This document shows positions 56,524 through 63,377 of a stretch of 64,000 nt of DNA, in pieces (position 1 is the first letter of the stretch; each line of letters starts with the position of its first letter). The translations under genes were made by a program, and so were the position numbers. Location: assembly GCF_002109325.1 (NCBI RefSeq), contig NZ_CP015348.1, forward strand, positions 1,832,501-1,896,500, read 5' to 3'. The notes under the pieces are model-generated. The model was not told the DNA's origin. It did not search any database and saw only the letters and a program-made list of their open reading frames with translations. This stretch comes from Sporosarcina ureae (GTDB lineage: Bacteria > Bacillota > Bacilli > Bacillales_A > Planococcaceae).

Positions 56524-56558
56524 AACAGGCCTATCCAGTTTATCTGGATAGGCCTGTT
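56524..56558. terminator. Hairpin downstream of the glucosaminidase; right member of the inverted pair
   Basis: AACAGGCCTATCCAG pairs perfectly with CTGGATAGGCCTGTT over TTTAT, but no T tract follows. It is an inverted copy of the hairpin at 54602-54638. Confidence 0.65.
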
Positions 56559-56580
56559 CGTACATTATTGATGAAATATA

Positions 56581-56736
56581 TTAAAATGGATTAGTCGCAA
56601 TGAAACTTGCCGTTTTCACATAAACACGTGGATTTAATTTCAATTGATTTACAATAACTTCTGCACTATCTTCCGATTGAATCATTTTAGAGTCATCATT
56701 CAGCGGGAAGATTAAAATCAAGTTCATAAAAAACAT
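56581..56736 (-). pseudogene. Possible gene remnant, 51 codons
   Basis: A minus-strand frame that reads MFFMNLILIFPLND and ends VKTASFIATNPF. The composition looks like coding sequence, but there is no ribosome site, and a stop lies shortly upstream. It adjoins the broken EamA gene and may be the last part of a lost gene. No family recognised. Confidence 0.3.
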
Positions 56737-56812
56737 GAATTGTGTAACCCTGTACTCCACAATTCGTAAAACCGACTACTTCATATAAATGCTCAAGAAT
56801 TTATCTAAGTGG

Positions 56813-57695
56813 TTAACTTAAACTTCTTGATAGCCTTTTTCGCTGATATGTAGACAGCACTACTCCTCCCACTATAAATAGTGAACCGACAATTTCTGAC
56901 CCCGTTATTGGTTTATACAACAAGATCAAACCCATTACCATCGTTACAAAAGGTTCTAAATTAGATAATATGGAGGCCTTTGAAGCATCAACATATCTAA
57001 TATTGTAGTTCCAAATCAACATGGCGATACCGTGTACCACAATGGCTGTAACAATCAGAAATGACCAATCGGAGACCTTTACACTCATTCGTATCGGCGT
57101 ATCAAGTAGAAAAATAAAAGGAATCGACACAGCTAGTCCAACAACATTTGAATATAAAGTAATTGCAAGCGGATCCACTCTACTGGAAAGGAGTCTCGTC
57201 ACGATAATTAGCATGGCGAAAGTAATCATCGTAACTACAATCCACCATAAACCTTTATCGATATGTATAGAGGATATATTCCCTTTTGCTACGACAAAGA
57301 AAATACCTATGAGCGCAACAATAGATCCAAGTAACATACGAATTGTTAATTTTTCTTTTAAAAAAACGCCAGCTAAAACGCCGGTTAAAATGGGCGTAGT
57401 TGCCAAGATTAATGCAGACGTTGTTGGATCAGCCGTTTCTAATCCAGCGAAAAAAGACCACTGGTTAATAAAAACGCCAAAAACACCTAAAAAATTACTG
57501 CTAGTAAATCGTATTTATTCAGTCGTTTCACATGTAATTTATATGAAGATAATCCAATCAGAAAAAGTACTATAAACAATAGTCTGAGCGAAGTGAGAAG
57601 AGCCGGGAAAAGTCCTGGACCAACATCTTTCCAAAAACAAAATTACTGCCCCACACCATTACACAAAGTGTCAGCCAAGCGTATGCTTTAAACAA
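56813..57695 (-). pseudogene. EamA/DMT family transporter, two frameshifts
   Basis: Reading from a TTG at 57695 (GGAAGGGTGA upstream) gives FKAYAWLTLCVMVWGSNFVF, typical of the EamA N terminus. The frame breaks at 57605-57607, where CCGGG seems to have lost one G, and again in a six-A run at 57489-57494, where one A seems to be missing. Correcting both gives a continuous protein of about 294 residues with ten helices, ending with GSLFIVGGVVLSTYQRKR. The second half (from 57406) is an intact open frame. Both defects are single-base losses in homopolymers, so true decay and sequencing error are both possible. Confidence 0.8.
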
Positions 57696-58256
57696 ATTTA
57701 TCACCCTTCCTACAACGAAATGCCAACTGGCCTATTCTATACTTACTTATATTTTTCGTACACATTTTTGTTTGGATATATCCACTTACTGACATACAGC
57801 ATGGCAATGTATACAGGATTAAAACACAGTAATAGTAATATTTTTATCTACATCGTTATTTTACTATTCATTACATCCTAATAGCATTGAGCTTGCTTGC
57901 ATCATTCGTTATTTAGGATGTTTTTTTCAGTATATTCACAAGTATTTAAATATTATCTACACCATATAACGTACAATGTAATTATTTACTAAATAAATGT
58001 TCGTATTTTGGGTTGAAAGCATAAAAAGCCTCTGCTATAATCATAACGTATTCATTGCAATAGTGCTTTTTACTAAATTCTGCATAAAAATAGTGAGTAA
58101 TAGGAATCTCTTAACACTTAGTAAATTTTAAGCGCCGTCATACTATACTTTAACGATACGTACTGATTAGCCAAATGAAATTTACAATGTACTAGGAAAA
58201 GTAATTTGCTAGGGATACTATTCGATTGGAATTATTCAGGAATGAGGAGATTATCT
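57696..58256. other. Long intergenic region before the nucleosidase gene
   Basis: Contains a plus-strand terminator-like hairpin without an obvious gene before it (ACATCCTAA at about 57874 and TTAGGATGT followed by T7 near 57925), and a strong promoter (58013-58041). From the promoter to the start codon is a leader of about 210 bases. No reading frame or known riboswitch was recognised. Confidence 0.6.
58013..58041 (+). promoter_or_regulatory. Strong vegetative promoter of the nucleosidase gene
   Basis: TTGAAA (58013-58018), 17-base spacer, TATAAT (58036-58041) with an extended -10 TG at 58033-58034. Confidence 0.75.
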
Positions 58257-59117
58257 TTGAGGAACATGAAATTAGTTGGCTTTATTGTATGTATGGTTAT
58301 TCTAGCAACGATCGTTTCGGGCTGTAACTCGACTACTAAGAATACAGCTGAAACTGAACTACGTCCGATTATTGTTCAAGGACCCATGCCTATTGAAGCT
58401 GAAAAGTTTGCTGAGAAATTAAGCGATGCAGAAGTTGAGGAATCGGGAAACTTTGTTTTTTATAAAGGTACTATCGATGACTATCCTGTAATTGTTACGA
58501 AAACTAGTAAAGGGATGGAAAACACTGCAGCCGCTACTGCATTAGCAATTGAGAAGTATAACCCTATCGCTATTATTAACCAGGGAACTTCAGGCGGACA
58601 CGACCCGGACTTACATGTATTTGACATAGTGTTAGGAAAACGAACTGTCAATATTGGTTCTATGAAGACTGAGTCTGCTGAAGAAAACGAAGGAATGGAT
58701 CCATCACTATGGAAGCCTATGGACCTTATGGCTTCTGAAGGCAGTGCCGGAGAAGATCCTGATGCAGAGAAGATTCGCTACTTTGATGGCGACGATGAAT
58801 TATTAGCAGCAGCAAATGCGGTTAAAGATCAATATGAACTAGGTAAAGTTGTTGAAGGTACTATTGGATCTGCAGATCTTTGGAATAACGAAGTAGACCG
58901 CATAAACTGGTTCCATGAAAAGTACGGTACTTCTGTTGAGGAAATGGAAGGTGCTGCCGCAGCACAGATTTCTGATAGTTACAACGTTCCTTTTTTAGGT
59001 ATACGCATTCTTTCAAATAACAAAACTAATAATGGACAATATAATCCAGAAACTGCTTCAGCCAATCAAGACTATGTTTATCTTGTTTTAAAAGAATATA
59101 TCTCCAATTTAAAATAA
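58257..59117 (+). CDS. Lipoprotein nucleosidase/nucleoside phosphorylase-like protein (MTA/SAH nucleosidase family)
   Basis: 286 residues. Signal with lipobox ATIVSGC (about 16-22), then a PNP/UDP phosphorylase fold: TKTSKGMENTAAATAL (about 82-97), INQGTSGGHD (about 109-118), GTIGSADLWN (about 210-219), and EEMEGAA (about 235-241), which holds the Glu that binds ribose in MTA/SAH nucleosidases. The catalytic loop reads IRILSNNKTN, where the usual motif is SD; Asn replaces the Asp that protonates adenine, as in 6-oxopurine-specific enzymes. Being extracellular is also unusual. Start is TTG 58257 with GAGGAG 7 bases upstream. Confidence 0.75.
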   Translation: MRNMKLVGFIVCMVILATIVSGCNSTTKNTAETELRPIIVQGPMPIEAEKFAEKLSDAEVEESGNFVFYKGTIDDYPVIVTKTSKGMENTAAATALAIEKYNPIAIINQGTSGGHDPDLHVFDIVLGKRTVNIGSMKTESAEENEGMDPSLWKPMDLMASEGSAGEDPDAEKIRYFDGDDELLAAANAVKDQYELGKVVEGTIGSADLWNNEVDRINWFHEKYGTSVEEMEGAAAAQISDSYNVPFLGIRILSNNKTNNGQYNPETASANQDYVYLVLKEYISNLK

Positions 59118-59140
59118 GTGACTTTAACTCGTAAATAAAA

Positions 59141-59186
59141 CTAGAAGAGAAAGGTTTGTTCCATAAACCTTTCTCTTCTAGTTTTT
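59141..59186 (+). terminator. Terminator of the nucleosidase gene
   Basis: CTAGAAGAGAAAGGTTT and AAACCTTTCTCTTCTAG, 17 perfect base pairs, followed by TTTTT. Confidence 0.95.
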
Positions 59187-59290
59187 AGCGTTTAAAAGCA
59201 TCAGGCAGCCTATTCAAAAAGTCTGAGAAGTGTACATGCTTGCATCTACGTTCCATATATGAAATAAAAGGTCCCTGGGCGAGACTTTGT
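59185..59290 (-). pseudogene. Possible C-terminal remnant of a lost gene
   Basis: A minus-strand frame reads AQGPFISYMERRCKHVHF and ends FLNRLPDAFKR before a TAA at 59185-59187. It looks protein-like but has no start or ribosome site, and a stop lies just upstream. Origin unknown; perhaps the end of a transposase or other deleted gene. Confidence 0.3.
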
Positions 59291-59397
59291 TTTTAAAAAA
59301 CTCCTACATAGCGCTGGAATGGCTTTATGAAAAATGATTGAAATAGATACAAATAGGTAATAGATTGTAAACAACGAAAATAAAAGGAGTGAGCCAT

Positions 59398-60297
59398 TTG
59401 AAAAAATCAGCATTAGTCATTATTAATCCTTCCTCTGGAAAAGAACAAGCAACAGAGTATGAAGAGCAAATTAGAGAAACACTTCAAGATGCGTACAGTG
59501 AAATCACTGTGAAATATACGGAGGGCGAAGGTGATGCGACACGCTTTGCAAAAGAGGCTGCAGAAAATAACTATGACTTCGTTGTTTCACTCGGTGGAGA
59601 CGGAAGTGTGAATGAAACTGTCAATGGACTCGCTCCATTTAATAACCCTCCAAAACTCGGAATCATTCCAATGGGCACAGTGAATGATCTTGCTCGTTCA
59701 TTAAACATTCCAATGAAACCTGTTGATGCGATTAAATTGCTTGTCTCAGGTATTGAAACAAAAATTGACATTGGAATGGCTAACGATGATATTTATTTTA
59801 CAAACATTTTAGGAATTGGAAGTGCTGCGAAAGCAATTCATCATGTCGACAGTGCAGAAAAATCTAAAATCGGACCCATTGCCTACTTGAAAGCGATTGG
59901 GAAAGAAATAATGGATGACCACACTTTTCCAATTAAGTTTGAGATGGAAGAACATACATGGGAAGGTGACGTATCGGTTGTCTTAATATCCCTCATCGAC
60001 TCGCTTGGTGGTATTAAAACAATTGTAAACGAAGTTGAAAACGGAGACGGAAACTTCCATATCTTCGCGTTTAAACACCTTAACTTGACTGAGCTTGCGA
60101 AAATGACCCCTTCAATCATAATGGGCAAATTAAAGGAATCAGAAAACGTTCAATACTTTAAAACACGACAAGTCAACATAACGACTTCTGCCGGTGAGAC
60201 ACAAGAAAGTGATATAGATGGTGAACAAGGACCGAATTTACCACTCAATTTAAAAGTTTTGCAACAACATATAACCATCATTTCGAACAAAGCTTAA
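59398..60297 (+). CDS. Diacylglycerol kinase / lipid kinase family protein (DgkB/YegS-like)
   Basis: 299-residue soluble lipid kinase. Nucleotide-binding region: VIINPSSGKE (about 7-16), SLGGDGSVNETVNG (about 60-73) and PMGTVNDLARSLNIP (about 84-98); catalytic region near the C terminus SDIDGEQG (about 275-282). Start is TTG 59398, with GGAG 8 bases upstream, rather than the GTG at 59389 that overlaps the ribosome site. Followed by a terminator at 60317-60353. Confidence 0.85.
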   Translation: MKKSALVIINPSSGKEQATEYEEQIRETLQDAYSEITVKYTEGEGDATRFAKEAAENNYDFVVSLGGDGSVNETVNGLAPFNNPPKLGIIPMGTVNDLARSLNIPMKPVDAIKLLVSGIETKIDIGMANDDIYFTNILGIGSAAKAIHHVDSAEKSKIGPIAYLKAIGKEIMDDHTFPIKFEMEEHTWEGDVSVVLISLIDSLGGIKTIVNEVENGDGNFHIFAFKHLNLTELAKMTPSIIMGKLKESENVQYFKTRQVNITTSAGETQESDIDGEQGPNLPLNLKVLQQHITIISNKA

Positions 60298-60530
60298 ATC
60301 AAACTTAAAATTACCAAAAAAGATTCCAGGTTTCTTCATCTAGAATCTTTTTTAATTGTTATAATCTCTTATGATTCTAGTACAACTGGGTCAAACCCAT
60401 TCGCAATACCTTTATCGTGCGTTTCGGTGCAATAAGAGTTAGTTGTAGCTATACATTAACTTTTCTTTTCACTATCGAACTTATAGAAAACCTATGTTTA
60501 AAATTATCTGCAATACACTTCCAGCTAATT

Positions 60531-60559
60531 AAAAACCTCATCTATTTATGGTAAGGCTC
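60531..60559 (-). repeat. att-like direct repeat (distal copy of the rlmH 3' end)
   Basis: On the minus strand GAGCCTTACCATAAATAG codes for EPYHK-stop, like the last codons of rlmH (GAGCCTTATCATAAGTAA), and both are followed by RATKAGGTTTTT-like sequence. 25 of 29 bases agree with 62476-62504. It also resembles the staphylococcal SCC attachment core GARGCWTATCATAARTRA. Confidence 0.75.
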
Positions 60560-60641
60560 GCTGTGAGATATATAAGTGAGATTTTTATTCCATTTTATAT
60601 CGAACTTCAACCTTATTGTATTGGATAACAATCAGTCATTT

Positions 60642-60735
60642 ATCGGTCCAGAATTGGTCCGGAATTGGTCCAAGCTTTGTAGTATCGGTCCAGAATCGGT
60701 CCAAATTTTATAGTATCAGTCCAGAATCGGTTCAT
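60642..60735. repeat. Degenerate GGTCC repeat array
   Basis: Three ATCGGTCCAGAAT-like starts (60642, 60684 and 60715; the last reads ATCAGTCC) and in total about seven (C/T)GGTCC-like units with variable spacing of 10 to 20 bases. Spacing is irregular and units are short, so it is not a CRISPR array. Placed directly after the 3' end of the AlbA-type gene. Confidence 0.6.
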
Positions 60736-60760
60736 TTGTTCACTAACAATCTGCTAAATA

Positions 60761-62398
60761 TCATTTTAATCTATAAAAACTTGCCCTTGCTCTACCTTCT
60801 AAAACAATAACTTTCTCATCCCTTAAACGTTGTAAAATACGTTTACTACTTGTAGATGAAAAGCCACACAATCTTTCGACATCAGGACGAGTAATCGAAC
60901 CATTTTTATTCAAATATTCAATAATCATTGTTTTAGCTTGTATTTCATCAAAATCTTTGTCTTTTGTATACTCAATATTATCATCTAAACTTTCATACAC
61001 TCGATGGGTAAACATATATTTATTTCTTGCTTCTCTTTGTAGAATGTTTCTTTTTTGACAAAGTTTACTTAAAACATTTGATGCTGATTGAATTGTAATT
61101 TGAGCCACTTCTGCAGCCTTATTTAGAGTTATCGTTTTATTAGATTTAATGTATTTTAAGATGCAAATTTCTGAAACTGAAAACTCCCCATTATTTTCTT
61201 GCTCTTTAGTAATAAACTTCAAAAATTCTATATCTTCTAAGCTACTTCTTAACGTTAAACTTACTGCCTCAGAATACAAATTATATTCAGGGGCTGATTT
61301 TCCTAAGGAAAGCATATCCTTAAAAATTATATCTACACCTTGACCAGAACGTTGAACGTATTTTAGCTTTTGAAGTGTTTCTGCAATCAATTTGTTTCTC
61401 GGCGATGAAGGATGTGTAATAATATTAGTACTGTCAACTCCAGACGGAAACGCGCCAGGGTTTTCAATAATAATTTCGTTAGGAAAAAATTTAATAAAAA
61501 TTGACGAATTACTCTCATAATCACGATGTGAGATAGCATTAAGAAGGGCTTCTTGAAATACATTGATAGGATAATCTTGGACTTCTAATTTAAATAGGCC
61601 CATCTGTATATTTTTAATTCCGTTCCTGTCTTCGAAAAATTGTTGAATTCTATCTACAATTTGAATTAAAGGGATTTTTAGCTCTAAACGCTTATTATAT
61701 TCCGTTTGCCCATCGCTATAAGTAAGAATTATTATTTCCGCTTGTGGCATATATTTAGCAATCGCTTCTTTTGTACCAATAAATAACACCCCCGCTACAG
61801 TTAACTGAATTTCATTATCAACAACATCTACTAAGCGTAAATCCTTTAGAAAGGTGATATTATCTGATTGATATAAAGTAGACTCTTTATCACGAGATTG
61901 TATTTTTAGTTTCAATCGCTCTACTTCCGTAAAGTCTATATCATCTTTAGTCGTCGGTTCGATAATTTTTGCAGAGTAGTCGCCTTTAAATCCTTTAATT
62001 TTATTAGAGGTATATTCTGATGGATAAAATGGTTTTGTATTTTTCCCTAATCTTTTATATACAATACCTTTTGAAGTGGCTACAATTTCTGGAGACTTTT
62101 CAATTTTTATTTTAAAAATTTCTTTGCCATCAATCTTTATTACATCAATATCAGTAAAAAGCTTAGGTATAGTCTTGTCATAAATGCTTTCAATAATATT
62201 TTGTTCATCGTAATCAAAACATCCGGTTACTTCTCCATCGTCTTCTACCCCGACTAAGATGATACCACCGTCAGTATTGGCAAATCCTACAGATTCATTT
62301 GTTAAAATATTCATAAGTTCTTTCTTGTTTGCTTTAACCCAACTTTTAAACTCTACATGCTTAGATTCACCCTGTTGGATTATTTCAAATATATCCAT
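60761..62398 (-). CDS. AlbA_2 (Schlafen-like) ATP-binding / helix-turn-helix protein
   Basis: 545 residues. N terminus (about 10-140) is an AlbA_2/Schlafen DNA-binding domain: ESKHVEFKSWVKANKKELMN (about 12-31), ANTDGGIILVGVEDDG (about 42-57), KGIVYKRLGKNTKP. The middle (about 170-385) is the associated ATPase-like/GHKL region with EALLNAISHRDYES (about 283-296) and RNKLIAETLQKLKYVQRSGQGVDII. The C terminus has two winged-helix segments (about 405-455 and 490-545). ATG 62398 follows AGGAGGTG. Such proteins occur in accessory DNA as regulators or defence components. It fills a segment bounded by copies of the rlmH 3' end. Confidence 0.8.
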   Translation of the reverse strand: MDIFEIIQQGESKHVEFKSWVKANKKELMNILTNESVGFANTDGGIILVGVEDDGEVTGCFDYDEQNIIESIYDKTIPKLFTDIDVIKIDGKEIFKIKIEKSPEIVATSKGIVYKRLGKNTKPFYPSEYTSNKIKGFKGDYSAKIIEPTTKDDIDFTEVERLKLKIQSRDKESTLYQSDNITFLKDLRLVDVVDNEIQLTVAGVLFIGTKEAIAKYMPQAEIIILTYSDGQTEYNKRLELKIPLIQIVDRIQQFFEDRNGIKNIQMGLFKLEVQDYPINVFQEALLNAISHRDYESNSSIFIKFFPNEIIIENPGAFPSGVDSTNIITHPSSPRNKLIAETLQKLKYVQRSGQGVDIIFKDMLSLGKSAPEYNLYSEAVSLTLRSSLEDIEFLKFITKEQENNGEFSVSEICILKYIKSNKTITLNKAAEVAQITIQSASNVLSKLCQKRNILQREARNKYMFTHRVYESLDDNIEYTKDKDFDEIQAKTMIIEYLNKNGSITRPDVERLCGFSSTSSKRILQRLRDEKVIVLEGRARASFYRLK

Positions 62399-62426
62399 TG
62401 AATACACCTCCTAACTTGATATGACT

Positions 62427-62468
62427 ATTATACCAAGATTAGAAGGTAAAAAGGAAACACTTAAGTGT
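62427..62468 (-). promoter_or_regulatory. Promoter and palindromic operator of the AlbA-type gene
   Basis: On the minus strand an extended -10 TGGTATAAT (TATAAT at 62427-62432) has a weak -35 around 62450-62455. A perfect 12-base palindrome ACACTTAAGTGT (62457-62468) abuts it and may bind the gene's own helix-turn-helix domain. Confidence 0.5.
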
Positions 62469-62475
62469 GCCTAAT

Positions 62476-62504
62476 AAAAACCTAATTTACTTATGATAAG
62501 GCTC
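62476..62504 (-). repeat. att-like direct repeat (rlmH 3' end)
   Basis: Contains the last codons of rlmH. The minus-strand core GAGCCTTATCATAAGTAA agrees with the SCC att consensus GARGCWTATCATAARTRA at 17 of 18 positions. Confidence 0.75.
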
Positions 62505-62966
62505 CCCCTTAATAATCCGAAACCCTCGATAAATCTGCTCCACCAACACCAACTTCATCAACTGATGCGGAAATGTCATCTTAGAAAACGATAACTTCTC
62601 ATTCGAACGCTGTAGCACACTACTATGTAAACCCAGTGATCCGCCAATAACAAAGACAATCTTACTTTTACCATACGTCATCAACGAATCAAGACTAGCT
62701 GCAAATTCCTCAGAAGTTTTCATTTTACCGTCGATTGCTAGTGCAATGACGTGTGCGTCAGGTGCAATCTTCGCCAAAATTCGATCAGCTTCTTTCTTTT
62801 TGACAATTTCCATGTCAGCATCACTTAGTGTTTCTGGTGCTTTTTCGTCCGCCACTTCAATTAATTGCATTTTTGCATAGCTATTTAGGCGTTTTGTATA
62901 CTCTTCTATTCCTTGTTTCAAATACTTCTCTTTTAACTTACCCACGGTGACAATTGATATATTCAC
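62487..62966 (-). CDS. rlmH: 23S rRNA (pseudouridine1915-N3)-methyltransferase
   Basis: 159-residue SPOUT methyltransferase (OrfX/YydA), length as usual. N-terminal [23 protein letters not shown]-binding knot with FVIGGSLGL (about 104-112) and C-terminal [28 protein letters not shown] (split, about 132-159). The gene is complete up to its normal C terminus, as after site-specific SCC insertion, which rebuilds the end. Preceded by a cluster of DnaA boxes. Confidence 0.95.
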   Translation of the reverse strand: MNISIVTVGKLKEKYLKQGIEEYTKRLNSYAKMQLIEVADEKAPETLSDADMEIVKKKEADRILAKIAPDAHVIALAIDGKMKTSEEFAASLDSLMTYGKSKIVFVIGGSLGLHSSVLQRSNEKLSFSKMTFPHQLMKLVLVEQIYRGFRIIKGEPYHK

Positions 62967-63377
62967 AGTTTATCCACTCACTCTCTAAAAGTTACCCACA
63001 ATACTTATGCACATATCCACAGGTTAGTCTACATATTGTGTTCGATTATTTGTTCCCTACTACATGTGAAATTCTTTAATTAGTATACCACAACTTTGTG
63101 GATAACTTTTCAACCATTATTTGTTTTGAATAGAAAAATACTTTTCATTTCAAATATGCGAATGCTCTAACCTACTGTTCTGTAAGGCTTTAACACTTGT
63201 CACTTCAAATTTATTTACTATTTATTACACATTTTATTTTACACAATATTATGCACATTATTTTGATTTTATCCACAATTGGATAACTTCATAAAAAAAT
63301 CAGGCATCGTAGCGCTTTTTCGCTAGATGCCTGATGTGGACGAGAAGTTGTTCACTATGTGGACAATGTATATTCTC
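62967..63377. other. DnaA-box cluster between htrA and rlmH
   Basis: AT-rich gap without a convincing gene. DnaA boxes (consensus TTATCCACA): perfect at 63269-63277 (+) and 63097-63105 (-); one mismatch at 62970-62978, 62992-63000, 63005-63013, 63013-63021 and 63249-63257. The terminator of htrA is at 63292-63334. Confidence 0.7.
63292..63334 (-). terminator. Terminator of htrA
   Basis: TCAGGCATCGTAGCG (63300-63314) pairs with CGCTAGATGCCTGA (63321-63334) with a small bulge, and T7 follows on the minus strand. Confidence 0.8.

Larger units (their letters stand above)
60298..60760. other. Intergenic region containing a terminator, an att-like repeat and a GGTCC repeat array
   Basis: Includes a terminator for the lipid kinase gene (60317-60353: AAAAAAGATTC...GAATCTTTTTT), the copy of the rlmH 3' end at 60531-60559, and the GGTCC array at 60642-60735. 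No standard gene seen. Confidence 0.7.
60531..62504 (-). mobile_element. Candidate SCC-like cassette remnant inserted at the 3' end of rlmH
   Basis: About 2 kb bounded by imperfect 29-base direct repeats that both carry the end of rlmH. Contents: one AlbA/Schlafen-type gene with its own promoter and a degenerate GGTCC array. No ccr or other recombinase gene is present, so mobilisation would need help in trans or it is a remnant. The segment is visibly richer in A and T than its neighbours. Confidence 0.6.

Noticed and set aside
57021-57575. Plus-strand open frame of 184 codons
   Set aside because: It is the reverse of the EamA pseudogene; membrane-protein genes often leave long open frames on the other strand, and there is no ribosome site.
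60642-60735. CRISPR-like array
   Set aside because: Units are short and irregular, spacers are not of uniform size, and no cas genes are in the window.
60616-60810. Plus-strand frame of 64 codons over the GGTCC repeats
   Set aside because: Its apparent repeats (SVQN) come from the DNA array; it overlaps the 3' end of the AlbA-type gene and has no ribosome site.
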